From assembly GCF_000275845.1 (NCBI RefSeq), contig NW_006766891.1, forward strand, positions 685,903 through 749,902: a stretch of 64,000 nt of DNA, given 5' to 3'. Below, piece after piece: positions 44,413 to 56,300 of the stretch (positions are counted from its first letter, which is position 1; each line of letters opens with the position of its first letter). The stretch is from Dichomitus squalens LYAD-421 SS1 (taxonomy: Eukaryota; Basidiomycota; Agaricomycetes; Polyporales; Polyporaceae). Position numbers and translations under genes: made by a program. The notes beneath the pieces are model-generated. The model was given only the letters and a program-made list of their open reading frames with translations, made no database searches and was not told where the DNA came from.

Positions 44413-46147
44413 TCAAACTCCGCCAGGCTCTTGGTTCAAGTTCCTGGTATCGTCGCACTCTTCGGACGCATCGGTGTCTTCATCCGAGGGATCATCGTCG
44501 TCCAGCGCAGATGAGCCGTCCTCGCTCGCCTCGGCCTGGTCGTCAACGCCCTCCCCAGGCTCCCGGTCATAGGGATTGACGACGTCCTCCTCCTGTCCCT
44601 GTGGCGAGGGCGAGGGCTGTCGGTACGGAGAGCCGTCAACATCTACGCAAGGTGGGCCCAAGAGACGGCGTACCTTGCGAAGGAAGACGAGCTTTCCCGC
44701 CCTCTGCAGTCCGACCAAGCCCTGCAGAAAGCGAGCTGTAACAGTCGGTCGCCGAGAGGTGCTGCAGTACAAGTCCAGCAGGAAGAACTCCAACGTCGGC
44801 AAGGCAAGCAGGGCGGACGCCAGCGCGCGCCAGTCGAGGTCGAAGACGGCGGTGTTGATGCCGTCGACGTCGTTGCCGTCGTCAGTCGGGATGTGAAGGA
44901 TGACGTACCTAAGTGCTGGGAACCGGTTCGAGGTCAGCATCGCCGTGTACCGGTCCAATGCTTGTGTGGCCAAGAAGCGATAGCCATCGTGGCCAAATGG
45001 GTTGTCGAAATACAGCGTGAGGCATTTCAAGTTCGTGCAGGCGGAGAGGCCGAGCGGGTCTTCGTTCTCCGACCACCAAGCTAGACGAGCAGTGTCGCTT
45101 GAGTGTTTGAGTATAATCAGGTAGCGGCTGTACTTACTCCCCTGGGCGCACGCGATCATCAAGAAAAAGTCCAAGTCGAGCTGGTGGAGCGCAGGGCCTA
45201 GTCCGCGCAAGAAGTCGCCGTATCTGGCGACGAGCATCCCCGCTTCGGCTTCCACGTCGACGTGAACGTCGTGGAAGATCTTGAAAGATACAACAAGATC
45301 CAAGGAGGCGTCCTGCAGAGCCCCGATCCGACGCAGGTTTGACAGAAGCAATGGCAGCCAGCGGTCGTCGACGTCGTAGAGCTTGAGAGAATCGATCTTC
45401 ACCGTGCCGTACGAGGGGAGCTCGTCAGCATTGAAGATGTCCTCCGTGGAGGGCATGGAGTCCCCATGAAGTATGGGCAGTTCTGGGATGGCGAGCTCCA
45501 GAGAGTCGATGATCGAAAATAGGCCCATGAGATACATTAGACAGTGGAAGTTCTCCGGGAAGCAGTCGGTTGATCTAAAAGCCAGACGGTCCAAGGAAGG
45601 TCGGTGAGCCGGGGGGGGTGATGGCGTACGGCATTAACCTCATTGGAGTATCCAGGAAGTGCAAATGGCGGAGCTTTGGCATGGAGGCGACATGATCAGC
45701 TACGAAATTCACGTAGTTTGGAACAAGCTGGGGAACGGCTGTTGTCGACTCTTCTTCAATGATTCGCAGTTCTTGGATGCTCTCGCCAATGTCTGGAACC
45801 GAGGAGATGAGCTCGCCGAACTGCTGCAAGTCGTTCACCCCGATGACCGATACCGAGCGAAAGAGATGGCGGCGAGCTGCACACGTCCAGTCCTTGCAAA
45901 CCAAAGAGGCCGCCTTCAATGCGGATTTGTCTGCGTGCAAGTAGCCGATGATCATGTGCTCCAGCTCGAGGGGCAAAGTTGGGCCTGTTTCGGAGGCCAA
46001 AGGTGTGATCACATCTTCCGCGTGCGCTGTGCCACCCCCATCTTCCTTTTCATCTTCCGTCGGCGCCTGGGATGCGTGCAAGCAAGGTCTAGAGTGCTCT
46101 TGAGGCGAACCGTATGGCCGGTGCCGCGCGAAGAAGCGCAGGTACAT
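44413..46147 (-). CDS. F-box protein with leucine-rich-like tail
   Basis: Three exons on the minus strand give about 540 residues: 46147-45630, 45574-45138 and 45080-44413. The F-box is LPLELEHMIIGYLHADKSAL followed by KAASLVCKDWTCAARRHLFR. The tail alternates hydrophobic strands and helices (IDSLKLYDVDDRWLPLLLSN, LSACTNLKCLTLYFDNPFG, FPALRYVILHIPTDDGNDVD) like other basidiomycete F-box/LRR proteins. It ends in a very acidic stretch (EASEDGSSALDDDDPSDEDT). An apparent frameshift at a run of eight C is explained by a 55-nt intron (45629-45575, donor gtacgc, acceptor cttttag). In-frame hydrophobic codons upstream of the chosen ATG (to about 46240) could form a membrane anchor if another start exists. 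Expected role is substrate recognition in an SCF ubiquitin ligase. Confidence 0.75.
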
Positions 46148-47822
46148 ATATGCGGATAGGGCGCCCGCGAGGAACCAGACTGTTGAGACAACGGCCAATA
46201 GTTCTGAGAAGACGATGCATGTTAACGTCGAGGCACGCAAACTTGCCGGAGATCCACATACTGTTCATCCGATTTTCGACGACGGTGGCGCCGAGGATGT
46301 GGCTCATTGTTGCCTCTGGCATGACAGGACGCTGCAGTATAGAGCCAAAAAAACACAGTGTTCGTTTGAGACGGGTCCTGAGGTACTTAAGCACCTCATC
46401 GGACATTCGTTGAGCATGGTCTTTGTACACAGTTATGTCAGAAGCGCGCGCTCTTCCAGACCAAACGATTGGTCAACCATCCTTGGGTGCCAGGCGACGA
46501 AGGGTCCTTTGTTTGATGGGCCTGAAGCCGGAGCATGTTTCCTCTGTAATATAAGGTTCGGACGTTGGGACAACAAAGCGGGCCACCACTGCAGATTCGA
46601 CCTAGCAGTGCTATGGATGACGAAGATCGCCAAGTTACCTGCTACCTACCGTAACCTTCGCAATTTTTGGAGGAGCCGGGGATGCTCGCTTCAATGCTGT
46701 GCTCTGGGCAAATGAAGATGAAGAGACTGAGTACTTGGCTTGCTGCGCGTTACAAAGGCACCGGCCGGCGCTGATGTATCGATGGCCTTCCCAGACGAGG
46801 AATCAATCAACGGCCCGGTCAGAGCGTCTATATAGCCATATGAGGAAACGTTCGGTGCCACCCGCAGCTTCCGGTCAACCTTCGGCTTGCGCACTCCACC
46901 ATCATCACGCTACTAGTGTGTCCACTTCGTCCGAATCGAGCGCGCCCGCGCCGGTCCTTCAACTGAGTCCCACACTCAGCCAGTTCTCAACCAGGTGCCC
47001 GAAGCTATCTCATGCGTTTGGAAGTAGCCAGCGATTTGCTGTCACATATAGGATCGTTCCAGCATGCGCAGGGAGGACACTTCTCCCTACCGGCTGATAG
47101 CATTCCACAGAAGTATGTAGATCTCACGGGATGACTCCGACCCACGTCACCCCATTGCTTAGCTCGATGTCGCTTCTTTCCCTTCACTGCACCTCGAACG
47201 GTCCAGAATACAGTGCCGTCTCACCTTCACGTAGTCTGATTGTAAGACGTCGGCCCACCAGTCATTCGAAGAGGCACCCATGGCCTCAACGAGCGATGTT
47301 GGAGGTGAGCGTTTTGATCTTCAAGTGTTTCAATTGCTTTCAGTGTCTTGGGCAAACGGGCAGAATCTCGTCGTCATCTCATCTACAAAGAATCTAGGGC
47401 GATCTTCCAGCGCATCAGGAGACGACTACTAAACTCATCGAGGCGATTCACCCCGCATTGCTGCCGGTGAACTAGGGAGCCGTTAGATACTAGCTCCGCC
47501 GCCGATAGGCTCTCTGCATCTACTGCTTCGAATTAGCCGAGAGTCTTGTTCTGCCATCTGTGCCACCTAACGCCAGGCACACGTGTAGTCTTCAATCCGA
47601 AATGGCATGGAAATGGCGCTAATTGTCAGTTCCACCAAGAGTATTTCACGGCGAGCCTGTTCCATTCTACTTCCCCACTTACTCCACGTCCGATCCTCTT
47701 GGGTACGGTTGTCCTTCCCATGTCTCGTGCCTGGCTTACATTGATTCACAGCTCTTGTACGACGTTTTTAAACGCGCTGTTCCTACCTCTTCACTGTCAG
47801 AAGCACACTTCGTTCCGCATTT
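46148..47822. other. Intergenic region of about 1.7 kb between divergent F-box genes
   Basis: No supported gene. Frames between 46215 and 46715 and between 47005 and 47400 are short and inconsistent. The right end, up to the ATG at 47823, is CT-rich and probably the promoter and leader of the next F-box gene. Confidence 0.45.
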
Positions 47823-49586
47823 ATGTTCAAGGGTGAGTCTCCTGGACTAGATTCGAATCTTTTCGTTGCTGACATCTCCGGTCTTCAAGCGGATTCGATA
47901 CATAGCGACGACTGCGATCTGTCCCACGGTGTCGATTTCTCCACCGCCGCTGGCCCACGTCCTGCCACTTCCATAACAGTGGGAGACAGAAGCACCGCCG
48001 CAACCATCGACGCGTTCGCCCTAGATGGAGGCAGCCCGACGGACCGCGTGACCGATCAACCCACACTCAACCTAACCACCTTCCCCGTCGAGCTCCTTTG
48101 CGAAGTCTTCTCCTACCTCATCTGGTCTCGGCAAGCAACAGACCTCGTTGCCGCGACACAGGTGTGTCGACACTGGCGCATCGCAGCGCTCAACAACCCC
48201 CTACTCTGGCGACACGTCTCGGTAACAAGCGTTCACAAGGCACAGGAGTATTTCAAACGCTCGCGAGACGTCATTCTAGACGTCCATGTCGCAAGGTCTT
48301 GCGATGTTGATGGGATCGTTCATCTCCTCCGATGCCATAGCGCTCGTATACACTCACTTCACATTGATGTGGAGTCAGACGACCCCACTGTTGCAGCTCG
48401 TTATCTGGAACAATTGTGTCAACTGTCTATCCCAAGGCTTGAGCAACTCTATCTCGATGGACCGCCCTTACCCCTGACGGAGCCATCGCTCACTGCTTCA
48501 GAGCAGGAAGACTTGACTGCCGTTCCGGTATGCAACGGTCTCGCAATGTCATCTCCGGCTCCTCTCCTGCGTTCCCTGCGCCTGCGCCCGTTTTGTCTAC
48601 CATGGCACTCCTTGATGTATCGGGATCTCCGGACTCTCGATCTGGACGCTTCCGCCAACCCTGCACCTTCAATGAACCGCTTGTTAAACATCCTACATCA
48701 GTGTCCACTACTGAAGTCGTTCAGGCTGCGCTCGTCAGCTCTCGAAGGGGCGTCCCAACTCTCCCAAGCGGACCCCGAGTGGATGGTACACCTGCCCCAT
48801 CTTACGGATATTCACTTGGATGGTCCTTCGCCCCACCAGATTGCGCAACTGTTGGAGCACCTCGCTCTTCCGTCGACGACCCGCTATGTCATTTCAACCA
48901 CCGAGACACCCACCTTCCCATCACAATACCCCGTGCTCCCTGCCGACCGGACATTCTTGTTCGGGCTAACCTGTCTCCGCGCTATCGATTTTACCCAAGA
49001 GGATTCGAAGCACATCGTAGTGACGGGATACCGTTTCTCTCTCTCCGACGAGGGTCCGATCATCATCGTCCATGTCGAAGTCACAGATCCTGCCGCCGCA
49101 GTCACGAGGCTATCAAGCATCTTCGACGCGAAGCACGTCGAGTCTCTCGCCATCTCCCTTCACGAAACGGCCGAGGTGCCGCTAGCAAACTGGCACGCGG
49201 TCTTCTCAGATTTCGTGAATTTGCGCTCACTCCATCTTGCGTCCCTTACGAACAATTCGCTTCGCTCCGTCCTCGGCGCGCTCCGGATGCCAGTCCTGCC
49301 CGACCACTCACGGGTATATTCACGGCATCGCGCCGTCTCTGTTCCCATGACGCCCACGGACGCCACCCATCCGCCGTCGCTCTTGTTCTGCTCGAAGCTC
49401 GCGCGGTTAGTGATCTCGAATGCTGAGCGACCAAGCCGCATATCGACTGATGTGACGTGGCTCTGCGCGGAGCGTCGGCGGAGAGGGCGGGCGCTCTCGA
49501 GCGTGGAAGCAGATCCCGACACCCTTTCGGAGAAGTGTATATCTGATCTTCAGGCCCGTGGCGTAGATGTTTTGATTCGACAATGA
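47823..49586 (+). CDS. F-box/leucine-rich protein, intronless
   Basis: A single uninterrupted frame of 587 residues. After about 90 polar residues the F-box reads LTTFPVELLCEVFSYLIWSR, then LVAATQVCRHWRIAALNNPL with LWRHVSV. Leucine-rich-like units follow: HLLRCHSARIHSLHIDVESD, IPRLEQLYLDGPPLPLTEP, LRTLDLDASANPAPSMNRLL, NILHQCPLLKSFRLRSSALE and LPHLTDIHLDGPSPHQIAQL. The family is the expanded basidiomycete F-box set; it shares its layout with the other two F-box genes here but clear recent duplication is not visible by eye. It should bind Skp1 through the F-box. Lack of introns is common in this set. Confidence 0.85.
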   Translation: MFKGESPGLDSNLFVADISGLQADSIHSDDCDLSHGVDFSTAAGPRPATSITVGDRSTAATIDAFALDGGSPTDRVTDQPTLNLTTFPVELLCEVFSYLIWSRQATDLVAATQVCRHWRIAALNNPLLWRHVSVTSVHKAQEYFKRSRDVILDVHVARSCDVDGIVHLLRCHSARIHSLHIDVESDDPTVAARYLEQLCQLSIPRLEQLYLDGPPLPLTEPSLTASEQEDLTAVPVCNGLAMSSPAPLLRSLRLRPFCLPWHSLMYRDLRTLDLDASANPAPSMNRLLNILHQCPLLKSFRLRSSALEGASQLSQADPEWMVHLPHLTDIHLDGPSPHQIAQLLEHLALPSTTRYVISTTETPTFPSQYPVLPADRTFLFGLTCLRAIDFTQEDSKHIVVTGYRFSLSDEGPIIIVHVEVTDPAAAVTRLSSIFDAKHVESLAISLHETAEVPLANWHAVFSDFVNLRSLHLASLTNNSLRSVLGALRMPVLPDHSRVYSRHRAVSVPMTPTDATHPPSLLFCSKLARLVISNAERPSRISTDVTWLCAERRRRGRALSSVEADPDTLSEKCISDLQARGVDVLIRQ

Positions 49587-50455
49587 GGTTAACGTCTTTT
49601 GTTGTATATGTACCCTTCGTAGCCAGATTTTAGTACCCTAGATACGGATGGACTCCTTCTGAATTGAAACGTAGCGCTCGCACTGGAAATCTGCTACTCG
49701 TGGTTCAACGACCTTCTCTGAAATCTTTGCCCCGTGGGTATGACTGCCTCGAGGCTCGCATCATTGTAACCACTAGCGCGGCTCCGCTCACATTGAGTTC
49801 TGTCTCGGTCGGAGGTCGGATGATTTCAATGCGATCATTTGTGACCGTGTGTTCTACCGTCCTGATGCGCGCGCGGTTGTGCATGCGCTACGCGTCCGCC
49901 CGCTTCGTAGGCGCTTGTCCGGAGTCCTCGATGCGCAGCGCGGTCTTGTCTTTCTCGCCGCCGACGTTGGGTTGGTTCTGGATCTGGAACGTACCTACTT
50001 GTGCTTGTTTTCCCCGGCTCTTATTGGGTGCGCATCAACGGTACGCCGTTTGACCGAAATCCAAGCGATCGTTTGCCACTAGAGTGTCCGGCGGATGGAA
50101 ACACCTCGATATACCTCGAGTCTCATATTTCCGGAGTCAGCAAGCATGCAGGCTCTTGATGTCAGCGTGTTCGACGACAGTGCTCACCGTTCGATGTGTC
50201 TCGGAGTGCCGTCCTATCCGTACCCATTTGGACGCGCCTGAGTCAACGTCAGCTGTCACATGTCCTTCAAGCTCTGTCGTAAGTCCAACCAAAGACGAGT
50301 CCCGCAATGATCCTTGTGCGTCCGAGGGATCCCATGCTCCGGCGGGTCCACTAAAGCATGCCAATTACACATAGGAACCGTTTCATGGAGCGCAGAACTC
50401 AAAACGTCCGCGACCGGTGAACCTTTTTCTCATCCCCACATTCACCACCACGACG

Positions 50456-51020
50456 ATGTTGCAAGAAGTCATTAGGGGTAAGTGAACATGAGCACGTATA
50501 CGTTTTGATCACAGGTGGCTGATGTTTGGTCGCTATAGCGTTCTACATGTGCGGCCTCGAAGAGGCAGCGGCAGCAGACGCCGCTAGAGCGGTCGGTATG
50601 CCACCCCGGAGCATCAACCTAGGCAGCATAGATTTTGACGACCCGTCGTGGGCATTGTATCGGTACTGGCTCTTCCAAGACCACTCCTTCCGTCACGCAC
50701 AATCAGGTACGTGCCATGACGTTTCTGTGTATGTAGGGGTGAGGTTCAGATGCGCGGCTATGTACGGCTTCGAGGTCGGCCGGTGGTCGTCAGGCAGCAG
50801 GGCTTCGTTGGACTTGGATGACATCTCGCTGACATATTTGGCTGGGACGCACTCAATTGTCAGGCACGCAGCTGCGCGAGCAGTTGCAGCGTCTCGGTTT
50901 CCGACCGGAGGTCCTCCCGCTCACATCAACGTTCGGCGAGACGTTCATCCCACACCTTGATGTGCGCGACTGGGCTCGGCGGCTCGCGGCGGATGTGCAT
51001 AGGCGGACATCGAGGTGAGC
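50456..51020 (+). CDS. Unrecognised multi-exon coding candidate
   Basis: A short first exon 50456-50477 (MLQEVIR) joins in phase to 50539-50706, reading AFYMCGLEEAAAADAARAVG, MPPRSINLGSIDFDDPSWAL and YRYWLFQDHSFRHAQ. Downstream frames read MYGFEVGRW and LREQLQRLGFRPEVLPLTST then FGETFIPHLDVRDWARRLAA, but I could not fix the introns between them or a stop codon. The text is strongly protein-like, yet no family is recognised. Just upstream (49840-50160) other frames, for example one ending NTSIYLESHISGVSKHAGS with a stop, also look partly coding. The stretch may be one or two small genes or decayed copies. About 1.1 kb to the right (51021-52176) nothing was supported. Confidence 0.3.
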
Positions 51021-52176
51021 GCGATAGATTGTGTGGAAATCGGTTGATGACCGAATTTACATGGTTGCATAGCATCCCACCAATGCCACCAGCGAGATTG
51101 TAAAACCATAGCCAGGTCGACCATATCGGGTATGTAGACCGCATGTAGACCAGAATGTTTCCATAGACCATCACAGGAGATATTACCACGTTGATCGGTG
51201 ATGACTCGCAGATAGAGCGATACACTTCTTATTTGAGTCGCCCACATGCCGTCATAAAGCGGCGACCCGGTATAAGGCGTACCGAGCTCGGACCTTCGAT
51301 AGCAGCACGTAGAGCGACCAAGTTTACCATGGGGACGACATCTCTTGAAACCCACGTTCCTCTTCGAAGTCACGCCTCTTGCACTTTGTGACCTGCCAAA
51401 ACACGAGAACGAGACCAAAGCTAACAGTTACAACTTGCTTCTCTTTCCAAGCACCTTTACGTTCCGTGCTTCTCTATCGGAACGTATCACGGCAGAACAC
51501 GATCAGTTTGCCAGGTTACTGTCTAAACGGGGCGCGGTGGTTTTCCTTCTTCACGACATACCCTAGTAGACATACAAACGAGCATTCAATAATCATCGAT
51601 GGGAAGTTGTCCGGGCTCTGCGAATGAACCAGTTATTGAGGTAGTAATGTCCCATCGAACGTCTCCGATGGCGTCATGGGCTGCCGTTTGTTGAAACTGC
51701 CACTCAGTCTTTGGGCCAAAGCTATAGCTCATTTATGGAAATGGCAGGGCCTTCAGCAAAGCATATCAACACTATTTCATGGATGTTGCATAGACAGTCC
51801 TGAGAGCACAGTTCCCAAGAGAACAACGAAAGTCGTGCATATGCGGACGCACTTCAGCAGTGGTCTCCGATGTTTCTCTGGTCATACTGTGGCTTATACT
51901 CTGTTGAACAGAGGGCGAGCGAAGCTGTGCCAAGCTGTCTTTTTGCATGGCATAGGGGGTCTTGACATATGCGCCGTGAACATGACGGCCGCTAAGCAGT
52001 GGCGATACACGCACAAGGCGAGCGACCTAGCAGTCGTTAAACGGCGTGCAAGACACAAATGAGAGACGATCGTGATGTGTCTGTGCCTTCGTATTGATAG
52101 TACAGCTGATTTATTCATACACACGTTTCCATCTTGCAAAATTCCCCGGGACAGCAAACTTCTCGTTTCTTCTCAC

Positions 52177-52782
52177 TTACTTGCTGAAGATAGTTGCAAA
52201 AGTAGTGGAAGTGTGCCTATGATAGATGGTGTGTCAGACGATTGCGTCATATCGTCGGAGTCAGTACAGAAATATGAACGTACCCAATGTTAGCCCTGCC
52301 TGGGTCAATGAAGAGGCTAAGGGGTCGTCAACTCAATTGTAAGTGAAGGTCCGTGGAGGACTACTCACATGTAGCCCCTGTTGTCGGGAATACCGAGTTT
52401 CTCCTTGAAGTAGCCGAAGAAAGCCTTGGAAAACTTTTCCGTGTTCTCAGGTTGGAGGTTGTCCAAGCTGGTCTGTAGACAGTCGACTGTTCGTCTGCGG
52501 GCCGTCGCGGGGGAACATGATGTGAGATGCACGCACCACATTGAGGAGGATAGCAGGGTCAAAGGTTCCAGCCCATGCGAGGTTCTGATCGTGCACAAGG
52601 TGCACAGCAATGTAGGCCAAGGGCTTCCCCAGCGTGGTAGCTGAGAACTAGTCAGGAGAACAACACACCAATGTAAGCGTGGTTGGACGGTTTCTTGGGA
52701 AACAACATACCTCAGAGAAGTCCTTCACGAACGCCTTCGGGTCCGCGACGCTGATGTTTGTCCTTATTTCAAGAGCAGGCAT
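52177..52782 (-). CDS. Macrophage migration inhibitory factor (MIF) family protein
   Basis: Five exons on the minus strand give 119 residues: 52782-52711, 52647-52537, 52472-52369, 52316-52284 and 52216-52177. The start MPALEIRTNISVADPKAFVK has the conserved Pro2 used as catalytic base in the tautomerase superfamily. FSATTLGKPLAYIAVHLVHD keeps the GKP lysine and YIAV strand of MIF. TSLDNLQPENTEKFSKAFFG and YFKEKLGIPDNRGYILFIDP correspond to the second beta-alpha-beta unit, ending ANIGHTSTTFATIFSK like animal MIF tails. Length matches MIF (about 115). MIF proteins are trimeric keto-enol tautomerases; the role in fungi is not established. All five splice phases close, and alternative splice choices gave stops. 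No signal peptide is present, as in animal MIF. Confidence 0.88.
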
Positions 52783-53332
52783 GTTTGACAAGGTGGTAGT
52801 GTAGCTTGATGGGAGTATAACCTGTGGAGGGTAGCCACGGTATACGGTGCGACGGTCGACCTCTTTATGTGTTTCCGGACGGTCACGAGGTCTGCCCCCT
52901 TGGAAGTTTCCTGCTTATCGGAGCCCATCGTTCCCTTGTGAATCATTCCGTGCGAGTCTCGCCATGCTCGCTCATATTACACAGCAAGCTACATACCGAA
53001 ACTTTCTTTCACGAGCAGTGGAGATTGTAGATGCGGGGGCCGGGTATAGCGGGAGATGCTGATGGCGCCTGCGGTAATTCGGGCACCGAAAGGCCGGTCC
53101 GACGCGCTCTCACGTCAATGGCGAGCTTGAGCACGCTCGCGTCGGCGACGGCGGCATACTCGCGTCCCACGCTGAGTAGACCAGAGTAGACCATATCTCT
53201 CCATCGCTCGAACCGACTGAGACATCCAACACAGGGCTCTGGAGTGACTGTAAGATGCCTCTACTGTCTCATACACAAAGTGCTCATACATGCGTGCGAT
53301 ACGTCCTCTAGCTACGGTCGAGAGAGCCCAGT
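52783..53332. other. Divergent intergenic region between MIF and the amidohydrolase gene
   Basis: About 550 bp shared upstream region. Short frames on both strands have no domain. It probably carries promoters for both genes. Confidence 0.45.
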
Positions 53333-56300
53333 ATGGTTCTCAGCAACGAGAAGCGCGACAAACATGTCGCCAGCCATTCGACTGCGCCATATGTGCGCGG
53401 TTCAAAGACACCCCTGGTGAAGACGGCTTTGCTTTTGTCTTCTGTCGCATTGCTCTCCACTATCTACCCCGTGTCTTGGACCCCCACGGGCCTATTCACC
53501 GCGCGTGCTCCCTCCCAGTCAGCTTCAACCTCGTTCGCCGATCCCGCCGAGGAGTGGAAGGATGACGTTTGGCCTCTTCGTGAGCAGACTCCTTGGGACA
53601 TCTCTACCGACTTCCCCTTTCCCCGCAAGCTGGAGTACGACGTGACCGAGGGCACATGGCTGCGGCTCGACGTGCATCCCAAGACTGGTGAAGTCATCTT
53701 CGACCTTCTCGGGGATATCTACTGTCTTCCTGCTGGCGCATATAGCGCGTCTACACTTGCTTCCGGGGCTCATACGCGTGCCGTTCCTGTCCTGAAGGGC
53801 ATCCCCCACGACTCTGACCCCCACTTCTCTCCTGATGGTACCCAGTTCGTCTTCCGAAGCGACGCGGGCCTTGGTGTTGAGAACATCTGGGTGAAGCCAT
53901 GGAATGGTTGCGAGGCTTCCGACATACGCCCTCCTCACGCAACAGGCGACATGGCTGATGCTCTGAGAAACCAAAACTTGGATGAGGAGCTTCTCGCGAG
54001 TGGGGTTCAGGAGAGCGCAGAGAGAAAGCACCATCGGCTACTTCGCGAAGGTCGACACGACGGTACGTATCCCGTTCACTGCGGCGAGTCTTACACACGA
54101 CACCAACTTGTACTTGTGACGCTCATTGACAACGGTATTGTAGCTCAACGCGTCACCAATGAGACCTACCGATGGGTGTCGGACGCTCGTTTCCACCCTG
54201 ACGGTTCAAAGGTGGTTGCGACGAAGTGGTACACCTCCAGTCGTAGTCTCGGTGCAGGAGAAGCTTGGGAGTACGACATTCCCAAGGACGCGTCAGCGAG
54301 TTCGATCCAAGCTGGCAGCGGGAAGCGCCTGGTGGGCCGGACCCTTCCTTTGGGCTGGAGCGTGGAGAACTATGGCGAGCAGCAAGTCGGACCCGAGCAG
54401 TTCATTTGGAAGGGCAATGACACGCTCATCTATTCGAAGAACGTCCGCGACACGAATGGTCGCTGGCAGTACAGCAAGGGTATGCGAAAGTCATCATCAA
54501 TTGGGCTGGTACAATCGAGCTAAGCTGCTCTAAGACGTTCACAGCGGCATAAATGCCATCTTCACGACGAACATAACCTCCAAGCAAACTACCATCCTCG
54601 TGGACGCAAACTCAGGAGGCGCTACACGTTCAGAGCTCTCACGCGATGGCCGTACGCTCGCTTTCGTCCGCCGAGTTCGCGATAAGGAGGCTTTGGTTCT
54701 CAAGTAAGTCTCCCCAGTACTCAGCGGTGACCTGATCCTAAGCCCAACCCAAGGGACCTCGAGAGTGGCACTCTTCGCAACATCTGGTATGGCCTCACGT
54801 ACGACCTGAGCATCGTCTCCGCACCCATGGGGGCCTATCCTGCATACGCGTTTACGCCCGAGGACGATGCTATCATCATCTGGGCGGCAGGGAAGGTCTA
54901 CCACGTTCCGCTTCAAAAAGACGAGAATGGCGAGCGCATCGCCGGGGGGGAGCCCCAAGTTATCCCTTTCCAGGCTCACATCGAGAAGCGTCTCGCGGAG
55001 ACGCGCTCCACAAAGACTGATATCAAAACCGTTGAGACGGCCGACACCCAGCGCGTGCACGCCTTCCACGAGCTCCGCATCGACGAGACTGGCGAGCATG
55101 CTGTCTTTCAAGCTGGCGGGGCGACGTACGTGCAGAAGGTCGAGGGCAGCGGCAAGCACTACGCGCAGCCGGTTCCCGTCCACGATAGCAAGGCGCCGTA
55201 CTACTCTCCGTCGTTCGTCCCGGGCCACCCAGACCTTGTTATTCACGCGCGCTGGTCTGATGTAGAGTTCACGACGCTCGAGCTCGCCAACCTCACGTCC
55301 GGTACTGCCCACGTCCTGACTGGCCTGCCCCTCGGGCGCTATTACTCCCCCATTTTGTGCGCTTGCCCCGGCTCGAACCGCAAGATTGCATTCCTCCGCA
55401 AGAGCGGCGACTACCTCACTGGGGACGTCGTCGCGACGGCCGGCGCAGGCCTGTACATCGGCGAGCTGACGTTGCCCTCAGGCTCGCACGAGAAGGTCTC
55501 AGTCAAGAACATCAAGTTCGTGCCCTCTGAGATCGACACAGACGACGTCTTGACCACTCAACTCCGGTTCTTAGAGAAGAGCAAGAAATTGCTCGTCTCG
55601 TCGCCGAGGCGCGCGTTTGTCATTGACCTCGCCGCGGGCCCGGACGAGGACGGGCAGTACAAGCACGAGACGCTCGCAACTGGACGCACGTCCGCTGAAC
55701 TCGCTGTCCCGCCGCCGAGTTTGGCCTCGCTGAAGAAGGGGGAGACCCCGGTGGCGATCGTAGACTTCCACCATGTCTACTATGCACCTGCTGTGACGGC
55801 GGATGACGCTGTTTGGAGCAGGCCGGCAAACGCGACCAAGGGTTTGCAGAGATTGAGTGTCGATGGTGGCCATTCGATCACTTGGAGCGGCGACGGGTCG
55901 AAGCTCTTTTGGCTCCTTGGTATTGTGCAATCTCTCTTGAGATGCTCGAACGATATATCTGACTATTGACAAATAGGCCCATACCTCCACCATGTCGATA
56001 TATCGAAATTGAGTGCCTGTGTGAAGGCTGCTCAGAAGGATACCGTGAACTTCGGTGTTGAGTGCACAAAGAGCCACCCGAAGTACGAGGAGATCGTGGT
56101 TGAGTACCCAAGCGACATCTCGCGCCTCAAGGAGGAAGCCGCCGCCCTCGCTCAGGCCAAGTACGGGGATTCGAAAGAGGCAAACTCCAACGCCGACTTC
56201 TTCATCCTCTCGAACGCTACCCTGGTGACGATGAGCACCGGCAACATTCACAACGATATCTTGCACGATGCCGTACTTGTGACGCGCAATGGCGAGATTG

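Noticed and set aside
45570..45635. Frameshift at a run of eight G (eight C in the gene) in the minus-strand F-box gene
   Set aside because: A normal 55-nt intron (donor gtacgc at 45629, acceptor cttttag at 45575) removes the run and restores frame exactly.
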